Shown here piece by piece: positions 1-8,164 of a stretch of DNA of 64,000 bases. A model generated the notes under the pieces. It did no database searches and was not told the DNA's origin. It was given only the letters and a program-made list of their open reading frames with translations. Source of the DNA: Raoultibacter phocaeensis (lineage in GTDB: Bacteria > Actinomycetota > Coriobacteriia > Coriobacteriales > Eggerthellaceae); assembly GCF_901411515.1 (NCBI RefSeq), contig NZ_CABDUX010000002.1:868001-932000 (forward strand), in the 5' to 3' direction. Position 1 is the stretch's first letter. Each line of letters starts with the position of its first letter. The position numbers and the translations under genes were made by a program.

Positions 1-346
1 GCGCACCGTGCGCTCATCTTCGAGCGGTGGACCGTCGATAAGCTGAGGAGGCGTGCCCACGGGAAGGGCCAGATCCGCACGGGGTGCGACTGTTCCGCTC
101 AGTGGTAATGCCTGGCTGCCGGTAAAACCCCGCTGCGCTCAGGGGCCTTGCTCGCGTGGGCGTGGCTTTGCGTGCGGCGCGTCGGCGTCTGTTTCGGTGC
201 GGCGCACGTGCGAGAGCGCCGCGCCGCTTATCTGATGGCAATTTCGGCGAACGCGCCGATGCGCGAACGCCTCGGCGGTGCGCGATAGGGTATACTGGGC
301 GCGGATCATACAGGCGCAGGTATCGCGGCAAAGGAATGCATCGGCA
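1..346. other. Window edge and dnaG upstream region, no confident gene
   Basis: I see no recognisable gene here. A reading frame open from base 1 ends at 108 on the plus strand and could be the last 35 residues of an upstream gene, but its Arg-rich peptide matches nothing I know. Several other frames stay open on both strands, as is normal for high-GC DNA, and give low-complexity Arg/Ala peptides. The only functional signal I can support is the TATACT box at 291-296. Confidence 0.4.
291..296 (+). promoter_or_regulatory. Putative -10 box (TATACT) for dnaG
   Basis: TATACT lies about 50 bases before the preferred dnaG start, and the same box recurs before nfeD, selD, selA, pyrR and carA in this window. 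No good -35 is visible at 17 bases. A transcript starting near 303 would exclude the longer GTG start at 278, so the site helps to decide the dnaG start. Confidence 0.5.
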
Positions 347-2212
347 GTGGCAGGGTTCAGCGAGGAAGACATCCGCAAGGTCAGAGAGGCGAACGATGTG
401 GTCTCCGTCATTGGCGACCGTGTTCCCGTGCGTCAGCGCGGGCGCGATTTCTGGTGCTGTTGTCCCATCCACGACGAGAAGACGCCGTCGTGCAAGATCG
501 ATCCAGCGGCTCAGCTGTGGCACTGTTTCGGGTGCGGCGCAGGCGGCGATGTGTTCAGCTTCGTCATGCAGGTTGACGACCTCGATTTTCCCGATGCCGT
601 GCGCAAACTCGCCGAGCGGGGAAACGTGCAGATCACCGAAAGCGGCAAACCTGCCGTAGCCCACGGCTACAAAGCACGGCTCAAAGAGATATGCAAGGAA
701 ACCGCAGCGTTTTACCACACGCAGCTCATGCGCGGGAAAGAGGCGGGGGCCGCGTCAGCGCGAAGCTACCTTGCCGGGCGCGGGCTCGGCGGCGAGGTGC
801 CTAAGCGCTGGGAGCTCGGGTACGCTCCGGGCGGCGGCCAGCTCGTCCGTCATCTCAAGGCGAAGGGCTTCAAGGATAAAGAGCTCGTCGATGCGAATGT
901 CGCGCTCGACGGATCCTCCGACGGGCGGCGCGGCGGTTTGAAAGACCGTTTCTACAACCGCATCATGTTTCCCATCTACGATGTGCAAGGGGAGTGCATC
1001 GCGTTCGGCGGCCGCATCATCGGCGACGGGCAACCCAAGTACCTTAATTCGCAGGAAACCCCCGTGTTCCATAAATCGGAGGTGCTGTTCGGGCTCGACA
1101 AGGCGAAGGCGGCTATGGCGTCAAGCGGCGTGGCCGTCGTGGTCGAAGGGTATACCGATGTGATCGCGCTCTCCGAAGCGGGCATCAAAAATGCGGTGGC
1201 AACGCTTGGCACCGCGCTTACCCATCAACACATCCGCGCGCTTTCGCGCCACGCGAAGCAGCGGATCATCTACCTGTTCGACGGCGACGAGGCGGGGCAG
1301 CGCGCTGCGGATCGGGCACTCGGGTTCATTGACAAGTCCATGACGCCCGAAGCGGGCCGCACGAAGATCGAGCTTGCCGCCGTTACACTTCCCGACAATC
1401 TCGACCCTGCCGACTTCGTCGAACAGCGCGGGGCCGCTGCGCTGTCCGAGCTTTTGGCTTCGGCGCGGCCGCTGCTCAAATACGGTATCGAGCGCCGCAT
1501 CGCAAAACATGATCTTTCTTCGGCCGAGGGCCGTGCTACAGCTCTTGCCGACGCACTTTCGGTGCTTGCGCCCATCAAGGATTCTATCCTAGCGAAGGAT
1601 TACGCGATTCAGATAGCGGGTATGGTGCGGGCGCGCGAGAACGACGTGCTCGATCAGCTGGCGGCCCTCGAAGCGCCGCGGGCGCAGGGGGATCGCGACG
1701 AGGCCGAAGCGCAGCCGCACCTGCGGCGTGCGCCGCAGACCTCAGGGCTTTCTCAAAGCGAGCTTTCGCGCCGCCGTTACGAGCGGGAATTTTTGAGTTT
1801 GATCGTGCGCCATCCCGAGGAGGGCTTGCGCTTCGCCGATGCACTCGCGCAGACGCAGTGGCACGAACAGGTGCACGGCCTGCTTGCGCATAGCATTCTC
1901 GATACGCTGGCCGCAAACCCCGATGCCAAAGGCCCCGAGCTTGTCACAAGGGCGCAGGCGACCATTCCCGCTGCAGCGAACATTCTCACGGCGGGTTCGA
2001 TGACCGAGGATTCGGGCGCGCAGGCGCTCGCGTCGTTTCTGGCTGAGGAGCTTGCGCTCGGAGACATGGAGGATGCGATGGCTGCGCTCAAGGCCCAGCT
2101 TTCCCGCGCCGAAGGTCTTGAGGCGCAGGAGTACGAGATGTTGTTCGAAAGCGCGGTTGCCATGCAGAAGGAACTTGCGCGCCGAAGGCAGGCACACCGC
2201 TCTGTCGGGTAG
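347..2212 (+). CDS. dnaG: DNA primase DnaG
   Basis: Synthesises RNA primers for DNA replication in complex with the replicative helicase. The 621-residue product has the N-terminal zinc-binding domain (CPIH, then HCFGCGAGGD), the DnaG catalytic core with Toprim motifs (VVVEGYTDVIAL and YLFDGDEAGQRAA), and a more variable helicase-binding C-terminus rich in Ala and Glu. A GTG start at 347 is chosen because it gives the family-typical beginning (FSEEDIRKVREANDVVSVI), follows AAAGGA, and lies downstream of the -10 box at 291; a longer frame from GTG 278 also exists. It stands alone: the next gene begins about 350 bases later behind its own promoter. The start is the main uncertainty. Confidence 0.95.
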   Translation: MAGFSEEDIRKVREANDVVSVIGDRVPVRQRGRDFWCCCPIHDEKTPSCKIDPAAQLWHCFGCGAGGDVFSFVMQVDDLDFPDAVRKLAERGNVQITESGKPAVAHGYKARLKEICKETAAFYHTQLMRGKEAGAASARSYLAGRGLGGEVPKRWELGYAPGGGQLVRHLKAKGFKDKELVDANVALDGSSDGRRGGLKDRFYNRIMFPIYDVQGECIAFGGRIIGDGQPKYLNSQETPVFHKSEVLFGLDKAKAAMASSGVAVVVEGYTDVIALSEAGIKNAVATLGTALTHQHIRALSRHAKQRIIYLFDGDEAGQRAADRALGFIDKSMTPEAGRTKIELAAVTLPDNLDPADFVEQRGAAALSELLASARPLLKYGIERRIAKHDLSSAEGRATALADALSVLAPIKDSILAKDYAIQIAGMVRARENDVLDQLAALEAPRAQGDRDEAEAQPHLRRAPQTSGLSQSELSRRRYEREFLSLIVRHPEEGLRFADALAQTQWHEQVHGLLAHSILDTLAANPDAKGPELVTRAQATIPAAANILTAGSMTEDSGAQALASFLAEELALGDMEDAMAALKAQLSRAEGLEAQEYEMLFESAVAMQKELARRRQAHRSVG

Positions 2213-2559
2213 GCTGCCGAAGTCAGGCGCACTGCTCTGTTAGGGTTGCGCTCCGTGTGGTTTGCGGGCGCGTGCTCGGTTCTGCGGCGCGGATTTTGCG
2301 GTGCTTTCACCCGGGTTCGCGGCGCTGGGTCCTGTTGCGCGGGTTTTGCGATACTGCTGCCCGGGTTTGCGGTGCTTCGCCCAGGTTTGCGGCGTTGCCG
2401 TTTAAGCGCCGCGAGCGGAATTTGCCATGTGCCCGGGTGCCGCGAGCGGATTTGTGGGGAAACGATGATCGTAACGGTAACGGTTTAGTTTGTTCGAAAG
2501 AAATGTAATAGAAGTAGTTACATTATTGTATACTGGGAGCATACAAGAAAGGAGACGCT
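2213..2559. repeat. Intergenic degenerate repeat array and nfeD promoter region
   Basis: Between dnaG and nfeD there is no convincing gene. From about 2285 to 2400 the sequence repeats a degenerate 20-27 bp unit close to CCCGGGTTTGCGGTGCT (best copies near 2310, 2360 and 2380, weaker near 2290 and 2340). Two copies of GCCGCGAGCGGA follow near 2409 and 2440. A plus-strand frame reads through the array (2246-2488), but its Cys/Arg/Gly-rich peptide mirrors the repeats and has no ribosome site. The last 60 bases are AT-rich and carry the promoter. Confidence 0.45.
2504..2546 (+). promoter_or_regulatory. nfeD promoter with two inverted repeats
   Basis: A TATACT -10 box (2529-2534) sits inside an inverted repeat, TTGTAT-N9-ATACAA (2526-2546), that also spans the likely transcription start. 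A second inverted repeat with the same 9-base spacer, TGTAA-N9-TTACA (2504-2522), is centred 23 bases upstream, about two helical turns away. This layout is what a dimeric repressor would need. Which regulator binds is unknown; the YtrA-like GntR protein at 28201-28623, which sits beside another SPFH gene, is only a guess. Confidence 0.5.
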
Positions 2560-2988
2560 ATGAGTCCTTTTATCTGGTTAGGCGTCGCCGCGGTGATGGG
2601 CATCGTCGAGGTTATCTCGTTCGGCCTGATCACCATGTGGTTCGTTGTGGGAGCTCTCATCGCTTTCCTCGCGAATCTGCTCGGCTTCGACCTCGTCGTC
2701 CAGCTTGTCGTGTTCTTCGTGGTGTCGATCGTGTGCTTGATCGTGCTACGACCGATGTTTCTCAAGTACCGCAAGCGCGGCGAGAAGGAAGAGCCCGACG
2801 TGGTCGGGCAGGCGGCCATCGTCATCGAAACCATTGACAACGAACGGCTCGCAGGGCGCGTCGAAACCGCTAACCGCATGACGTGGGCGGCGAAAAGCGC
2901 CGATGGCGCAGTGCTACCGGCCGGCGAGACGGTCGTCATCACAGGTAGGGAGAGCATTAGGCTCATCGTTGAAAGGAAACCCTCATGA
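2560..2988 (+). CDS. NfeD family membrane protein
   Basis: A 142-residue short NfeD protein. The first 65 or so residues form two to three hydrophobic segments; the rest is a soluble domain of the OB-fold type expected for this family (the stretch beginning VVGQAAIVIETI). NfeD proteins pair with SPFH/stomatin proteins in bacterial membranes and are thought to help organise membrane microdomains or proteolysis. The ATG follows AGAAAGGAG, and the stop overlaps the next start by four bases, so the two genes are translationally coupled. Expression is probably controlled by the inverted repeats in its promoter. Confidence 0.85.
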   Translation: MSPFIWLGVAAVMGIVEVISFGLITMWFVVGALIAFLANLLGFDLVVQLVVFFVVSIVCLIVLRPMFLKYRKRGEKEEPDVVGQAAIVIETIDNERLAGRVETANRMTWAAKSADGAVLPAGETVVITGRESIRLIVERKPS

Positions 2989-3950
2989 ACGTTTTGATCG
3001 TAGTCGCAGTGCTCGTGGTGCTGCTCGTGCTCTTCTCGGTCACGTGCATCAAGATCATCCCGCAGGCGACCGCTGCGGTCGTCGAGCGCTTCGGCTCGTA
3101 TTTGACGACCTGGAACAACGGCATCCATGTCAAAGTGCCGTTCATCGACCGCGTGCGCGGCGGCATTTCGCTCAAAGAGCAGGTGTTCGATTTCCCGCCG
3201 CAGCCCGTCATCACGAAGGACAACGTGACCATGTCGATCGACACGGTCGTGTTCTTCCAGATCATGGATCCGAAGCTGTACTGCTACGGCGTCGAGAACC
3301 CCATCATCGCCATCGAGAACCTCTCAGCTACTACGCTGCGCAACATCATCGGCGACCTGGATCTCGACACCACGCTCGTGTCGCGCGATGTGGTGAACGC
3401 GAAGATGCGCGCTATCCTCGACGAGGCCACCGACGCCTGGGGCATCAAGGTCAACCGCGTCGAGGTGAAGAACATCACGCCGCCCGCCGCCATCCAGCAG
3501 GCCATGGAAAAGCAGATGAAGGCCGAGCGCGAGAAGCGCGAGGCGGTGCTGCTCGCCGAGGGCGAGAAGCAGGCGGCAATTACGATTGCCGAAGGCAACA
3601 AGCAGGCGCAGATCCTTGCCGCCGAGGCCGACAAACAGCAGGTCATCCTGGCCGCCGAAGCCGAGAAAGAAAAGCAGATGCGCGAGGCCGAAGGCGAGGC
3701 GGAGGCTATCCGAAACGTTCAACAGGCAACGGCCGACGGCATCCGCGTGGTGCGCGAGGCGGGGGCGGACAACGCAGTGCTGACGCTGAAGGCGCTCGAT
3801 TCGCTCGGCGTGCTCGCGAACGGCACCGCAACGAAGCTCATCGTTCCCTCCGACATCCAGGGCATCGCCGGCTTGGCCGCATCGCTCAAAGAGGTGTTCG
3901 TTGATGAGCCTTCTGTTAAGCAGGATAAAACCGCTGGACAAGATCGGTAA
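2985..3950 (+). CDS. SPFH/stomatin family membrane protein
   Basis: A 321-residue band-7 protein: one N-terminal membrane anchor (residues about 2-22), the SPFH domain (from ATAAVVERFGSYLTTWNNGI to about residue 160), then a long Ala/Glu/Lys-rich coiled coil with repeated AEGEKQA and AEADKQ units, and a short tail. The architecture matches the QmcA/HflK-like proteins that oligomerise into large membrane cages. It overlaps nfeD by four bases, the usual pairing. A second SPFH protein of a different subtype (slipin) is at 27281-28204 on the minus strand. Confidence 0.9.
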   Translation: MNVLIVVAVLVVLLVLFSVTCIKIIPQATAAVVERFGSYLTTWNNGIHVKVPFIDRVRGGISLKEQVFDFPPQPVITKDNVTMSIDTVVFFQIMDPKLYCYGVENPIIAIENLSATTLRNIIGDLDLDTTLVSRDVVNAKMRAILDEATDAWGIKVNRVEVKNITPPAAIQQAMEKQMKAEREKREAVLLAEGEKQAAITIAEGNKQAQILAAEADKQQVILAAEAEKEKQMREAEGEAEAIRNVQQATADGIRVVREAGADNAVLTLKALDSLGVLANGTATKLIVPSDIQGIAGLAASLKEVFVDEPSVKQDKTAGQDR

Positions 3951-3980
3951 CCTGACCGACAATGGCCTGAGAAACCAGAG

Positions 3981-4010
3981 GCCCGCAGCCGTCTTTGGCA
4001 GCGGGTCTTT
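3981..4010 (+). terminator. Hairpin with T-run after the nfeD-SPFH pair
   Basis: GCCCGCAGCC (3981-3990) can pair with GGCAGCGGGT (3997-4006), with one internal A-A mismatch and one G-T pair, followed by CTTTT. It lies 30 bases after the SPFH stop and 30 bases before the def start, so it probably separates the two transcripts. Confidence 0.6.
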
Positions 4011-4039
4011 TCACCATACGCAACGAAAAGGAAACGTGC

Positions 4040-4570
4040 ATGAAGATAGTACTTTCTCCCGATCCGGTGCTCCGTCAGGTGTGCGAACCGTGCCGGGTCG
4101 AGGATGCAAGCATCAAGAAGCTTGCGAAGCAGATGGCGAAGGCCATGTACAAGAACAACGGCTGCGGCTTGGCCGCCTCCCAGGTCGGGGTGTTGAAACG
4201 GCTCGTAGTTATCGACTGCGACACCGAGACTGACGAGCAGAACCCGATTTTTCTGGTGAACCCCGAAATTGTCGAGCTCGAGGGCGATCCGGTGGTTGAA
4301 GGAGAATCGTGCCTTTCGTGTCCCGGCATCACCATTCCCATTGCGCGGCCCCCGTTCGCGAAAGTCCGCTTCCTCGACCTTGACGGCGAAGAATGGACCA
4401 TCGAGGGCGACGGGCTTTTGGGCCGCTGCCTGCAGCACGAGATCAACCACCTCGACGGCAAGACCATGTTCGAGGTATGCGACCCCTTGGCACGCATCGA
4501 GGCGCTCAGGGATTACGAAGCTGCGCTTGCCGCAGGAGCGAAACCGGGAGAAACGGGCGCCAGCAGATGA
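4040..4570 (+). CDS. def: Peptide deformylase
   Basis: Removes the formyl group from the N-terminal methionine of new proteins, using a bound metal. The 176-residue product has the three family motifs: GCGLAASQVG (residues about 40-50), ESCLSCPG with the metal-binding Cys, and QHEINHLDG with the two metal-binding His and the catalytic Glu. The ATG at 4040 follows AAAAGGAAA; an upstream GTG at 3995 is less likely because it falls inside the preceding hairpin. The stop overlaps the fmt start (ATGA). Having def beside fmt is the classic arrangement, one adding and the other removing the formyl group. Confidence 0.96.
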   Translation: MKIVLSPDPVLRQVCEPCRVEDASIKKLAKQMAKAMYKNNGCGLAASQVGVLKRLVVIDCDTETDEQNPIFLVNPEIVELEGDPVVEGESCLSCPGITIPIARPPFAKVRFLDLDGEEWTIEGDGLLGRCLQHEINHLDGKTMFEVCDPLARIEALRDYEAALAAGAKPGETGASR

Positions 4571-5529
4571 GAATCGTCTTCATGGGCACCCCCGAGTTTG
4601 CCGCGACGATCCTCGAGGATCTCGTGCAGCAGCACGATGTCGCTGCGGTGTACACCAGGCCCGACGCGGTGCGCGGGAGGGGCTCAGACGCCGAGGCGTC
4701 GCCCGTGAAGCGCGTCGCCGAACGCTACGGCATCGAGGTGCGTACGCCTAAAACGCTGCGCGATGAGGGCGAGCAGCATTATCTGGCGAGCCTTGCACCC
4801 GAGGTCATCTGCGTGGCTGCCTACGGCATGATCCTGCCGAAGGAGGTGCTCGAGGTGCCTCCGTACGGCTGCATCAACGTGCATGCGTCGCTTCTGCCCG
4901 CGTGGCGCGGCGCAGCCCCCGTCGAGCGCGCCATCCTTGCTGACGAGACCGAGACGGGCGTGTGCGTCATGCAGATGGAAGAGGGGCTCGATACGGGCGC
5001 GTATTGCATCTGCCGCACTGCGAACATCGAAGATAAGGGAGCCGAAGAGCTCACCGACGAGCTTGCGAACCTCGGATCGCACGCGTTGCTCACGGCGCTC
5101 GTCCACATAGAAGCGGGCGTTGCCGAGTGGACGCGGCAAGACGATACCCTCGCAACCTACGCGCACAAGATCGAGAAGCACGAACTCGATCTATCGCCCG
5201 ATGCCCCGGCGCGTGAACTCGTGCTCAAAGTGCAGGCTTCGGGTTCGGCCCATCCGTCGCGCGCGGTCGTTGCCGGGCGCGCGGTGACGGTCCTGAAGCT
5301 GCGCGAAGTCGCAGGAGACGAACAGGCCGAAACGCTTGCAGGCGGATTGGCCGCAGGCTCGGTGCGCTTTGCGGGCAAGCGGCTGTTCCTCGGCGCGGCC
5401 GACGGGGCGGTCGAGGTCCTGTCCGTGAAGCCCGACGGCAAGAAGGCCATGGACGCCAAATCGTTCGCTGCGGGCATTCAGGGCATCAAGGGCGATACGC
5501 ATACGTGGGGCGCTCCCGATGGCCTATAA
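4567..5529 (+). CDS. fmt: Methionyl-tRNA formyltransferase
   Basis: Transfers a formyl group from 10-formyltetrahydrofolate to initiator Met-tRNA. The 320-residue protein starts MRIVFMGTPEFAATIL, typical of the family, and carries the formyltransferase signature NVHASLLPAWRGAAPVERAI (residues about 103-122) with the catalytic Asn/His, followed by the smaller C-terminal tRNA-binding domain. The start overlaps the def stop, and the 3' end overlaps the next gene by 11 bases, so def, fmt and rsmB are one translationally coupled operon. Confidence 0.96.
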   Translation: MRIVFMGTPEFAATILEDLVQQHDVAAVYTRPDAVRGRGSDAEASPVKRVAERYGIEVRTPKTLRDEGEQHYLASLAPEVICVAAYGMILPKEVLEVPPYGCINVHASLLPAWRGAAPVERAILADETETGVCVMQMEEGLDTGAYCICRTANIEDKGAEELTDELANLGSHALLTALVHIEAGVAEWTRQDDTLATYAHKIEKHELDLSPDAPARELVLKVQASGSAHPSRAVVAGRAVTVLKLREVAGDEQAETLAGGLAAGSVRFAGKRLFLGAADGAVEVLSVKPDGKKAMDAKSFAAGIQGIKGDTHTWGAPDGL

Positions 5530-6898
5530 GGGAAGCACGCGCATCTCAAAGGCGAGCCCTGCGCGCAAAGCGGCGCTTGAGGTAGGTGCGACCGTTCGGG
5601 CTCGAAGCGCGTTCACGCAGGATATTATCTCCAAAACCATCGATCGCTCTCCGCTTACGCCCGAAGACCGGGCTTTTGCGACGAGGCTTGCGCTCGGGGT
5701 GACGAGCAGCGTCGGCACGCTCGACGAGGTGATCGACCGCTGCCTGAAATCGCCGAGCGACATCAAGTGCGATGTGCGCGACGCTTTGCGCGTAAGCGCT
5801 TACGAGATACTTTTCCTCGAAAAGAGCCCCCATGCCGCCGTGGATCAGGGGGTCGAACTCGTGAGGTCGGTTGCGCCGAAGGCGGCGGGCCTCGCCAACG
5901 CCGTGCTCAGGAAGATCGTGGCTGCAAAAGCCGAATTCCCGTTCGGCGATCCGGAAACCGACACCGCGGCGCTCGCGCGGCAGCATGCGTTTCCCGTCTG
6001 GCTTGCCGAGCGCCTCATAGCCGATCTCGGCCGCGATGCAGCGTGCGCGTTCATGCAGGCTTCGAACGAGCCCGCGCCGGTGTTCGTCGCCGTCAACAGC
6101 TTGAAGGCGACCGATGACGAAGTCCTCGAAATATTCGAGCGCGAGGGTGCGCCCCTTTCGCCCGTTTCGTTCGGCGAGAGTGCGGTTCCGGGGTGTTTCC
6201 GCCTCGCTTCGCCGAGGACTCTTGCCGGGAAGGCTGCCGAGCGGCTTTTCGCCGCAGGTAAGATACTCGTGAGCGATGCCGCCTCCCAGGCTATCGCGTT
6301 CGGCTTGCTTGCCGACCGCGGCGCTCCTGCTACGTTTCTCGAGATCGGTGCCGGCCGCGCGACGAAAACCATTCTTCTGCAGAGCAACTCAAACCGCCTC
6401 TTCGAAAGCCAGATCGCGCTTTCGACGCTCGATAACCACGAGTTCAAAACCAAACTGCTCGAAGAGCGGGCAAAACGCTACGGCGCGAGGGTTGATCGGG
6501 CCTATACCGGCGATGCTACCGATCTTGCCTCTGTCGTGGGAGCCGAGCGCTTCGATACCGTGTTCATCGACGCCCCGTGCTCGGGGCTCGGCACCCTTCG
6601 CCGCCATCCCGAGATCAGATGGCGCATCACGCCGCAGGACGTTGCCTCGCTTGCGAACACCGGCTTCGACATGCTCGTTTCAGCGGCAGCACACGTCAAC
6701 CCTGGCGGCTCGCTCGTCTTCGCTACCTGTACGGTTTTGCGCGAGGAGAACGAGGCGGTCGTGCGAAGGTTTTTGGAAAGCGAAGCGGGCGCGGCGTTCG
6801 ATCTCGACAGCTTACTCGGCAAGCGCGTGTTCTCGGTGCGGCTCGCTCCGCGTTCTTCTGATGCGCATTTCGCGGTTCGTCTGGTACGGGCCAGGTGA
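5519..6898 (+). CDS. rsmB: RsmB-type 16S rRNA m5C methyltransferase (NusB + RsmB domains)
   Basis: The 459-residue protein joins an N-terminal NusB-like RNA-binding domain (residues 1-140) to a SAM-dependent RsmB/NOP methyltransferase domain. The catalytic motif DAPCSGLGTLRRHPEIRWR is present, as is the second conserved Cys in FATCTVLREEN. Family members methylate C967 of 16S rRNA (E. coli numbering). The usual SAM-binding glycine motif reads FLEIGAGRATKT, a mild variant. It overlaps the fmt end by 11 bases and closes the def-fmt-rsmB operon, a standard arrangement in many bacteria. Confidence 0.92.
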   Translation: MAYKGSTRISKASPARKAALEVGATVRARSAFTQDIISKTIDRSPLTPEDRAFATRLALGVTSSVGTLDEVIDRCLKSPSDIKCDVRDALRVSAYEILFLEKSPHAAVDQGVELVRSVAPKAAGLANAVLRKIVAAKAEFPFGDPETDTAALARQHAFPVWLAERLIADLGRDAACAFMQASNEPAPVFVAVNSLKATDDEVLEIFEREGAPLSPVSFGESAVPGCFRLASPRTLAGKAAERLFAAGKILVSDAASQAIAFGLLADRGAPATFLEIGAGRATKTILLQSNSNRLFESQIALSTLDNHEFKTKLLEERAKRYGARVDRAYTGDATDLASVVGAERFDTVFIDAPCSGLGTLRRHPEIRWRITPQDVASLANTGFDMLVSAAAHVNPGGSLVFATCTVLREENEAVVRRFLESEAGAAFDLDSLLGKRVFSVRLAPRSSDAHFAVRLVRAR

Positions 6899-6955
6899 GT
6901 GGTGTAGAATCCCGTTCATCAGCTTTGCCTAATGGACAACTACGAAAGGGTCAGA

Positions 6956-7915
6956 ATGCAATCTGCACGAATCATGGAAATCCTCAACGTAGCCGAGACT
7001 GCAGCCATTGCGTGCGCCGATTGGTCGGGCCGCGGAGATAAAGTCGCAGCGGACCAGGCGGCTACGACCGCCATGCGAAACGCGTTCAACGACATCGAAT
7101 TCTCGGGTCGCATCGTCATCGGCGAAGGCGAGCGCGATGAGGCTCCCATGCTGTTCATCGGCGAGGAGCTCGGTCGCGGGGGCGAGGAGATCGATATAGC
7201 GGTCGATCCGCTCGAGGGCACGAACCTCTGCGCGTACAACAAGCCCAACGCGCTCACCACGATCGCCATTGCGCCGAAGGGTGCGCTCCTGTTCGCCCCC
7301 GATACCTACATGCAGAAGATTGCAGCCGGCCCCGCATGCGTCGGCAAGGTGCATATCGACAACACGCCCGAAGAGAACGTGCGCGCCGTTGCTGAAGCAC
7401 TCGGCAAAGACGTGGCCGACGTGAACGTGTGCATCCTGGACCGCGACCGTCACAAGGATCTCATCCAGGGCGTGCGCGATGCGGGCGCTCGTGTTCGCCT
7501 CATCGATGACGGTGATGTGTTCGGCGCTATCGCGACTGCGGTTCCGGGAACGGGCATCGATCTGTACATGGGATCGGGCGGCGCTCCCGAGGGCGTGTTA
7601 GCCTGCACGGGCCTCAAGGCCATCGGCGGCACGTTCATGGGCCGCTTCCGCTTCCGCTCCGACGACGAGCGCGCCCGTGCCGAGAAGACCGCCGAGGTCG
7701 ATCTCGACGGCGTGCTTACCATGGACATGCTCGTGCGTTCCGACGACGCGGCGTTTCTGGCTTGCGGTGTGACCGACGGCGAGATGGTCTCAGGCGTGTC
7801 CAAAGCCGACGGCTGCATTACCACCGAGTCCGTTGTGATGAACGCCGCCGATAAGACGGTGCGCTTCATCAAGACGTGCCGGCGCGGCGAGAACGGCGTG
7901 GTTCGCTTCCATTAG
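6956..7915 (+). CDS. glpX: Class II fructose-1,6-bisphosphatase (GlpX)
   Basis: Hydrolyses fructose-1,6-bisphosphate to fructose-6-phosphate in gluconeogenesis. The 319-residue protein carries the GlpX signatures GEGERDEAPML and DIAVDPLEGTNLCAYNK (metal and substrate residues) and the later GSGGAPEGVLAC loop. The ATG at 6956 is preferred because GAAAGGG lies about six bases upstream; an in-frame ATG at 6932 would add eight residues without a good ribosome site. It appears monocistronic and ends at a strong hairpin. Confidence 0.94.
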   Translation: MQSARIMEILNVAETAAIACADWSGRGDKVAADQAATTAMRNAFNDIEFSGRIVIGEGERDEAPMLFIGEELGRGGEEIDIAVDPLEGTNLCAYNKPNALTTIAIAPKGALLFAPDTYMQKIAAGPACVGKVHIDNTPEENVRAVAEALGKDVADVNVCILDRDRHKDLIQGVRDAGARVRLIDDGDVFGAIATAVPGTGIDLYMGSGGAPEGVLACTGLKAIGGTFMGRFRFRSDDERARAEKTAEVDLDGVLTMDMLVRSDDAAFLACGVTDGEMVSGVSKADGCITTESVVMNAADKTVRFIKTCRRGENGVVRFH

Positions 7916-7954
7916 GATCGCAATAACCCGTACCGAACAGCATCAGTAAACAGC

Positions 7955-7989
7955 GAACGGATGTTTCACATGAAACATCCGTTCGTTTT
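7955..7989 (+). terminator. Strong terminator after glpX
   Basis: A perfect 14-bp stem, GAACGGATGTTTCA (7955-7968) with TGAAACATCCGTTC (7971-7984), has a nominal two-base loop and is followed by GTTTTT. The core TTTCACATGAAA is a palindrome, so the site could also bind a protein, but its place after glpX and the T-run favour termination. Confidence 0.85.
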
Positions 7990-8164
7990 TCGTATAGGCG
8001 CCGTTCACGCCTTTGCAGATGCGTGCAACCGCTCGATCACCAAGCCCATGCACTTTCAGAAACGCAGGCACCCGCATTCGTGAACATGAGGGTGCCGCGG
8101 ATTCGTACGTGCTCAATCGCTTCCCGATTGTAAACGGGTGCATCCTTCGCGACCGCGCGGTTGA

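Noticed and set aside
1-108. Possible C-terminal end of an upstream gene
   Set aside because: Only 35 codons visible and no family resemblance; cannot be supported.
2246-2488. Small open frame between dnaG and nfeD
   Set aside because: Peptide follows the degenerate repeats and has no ribosome site.
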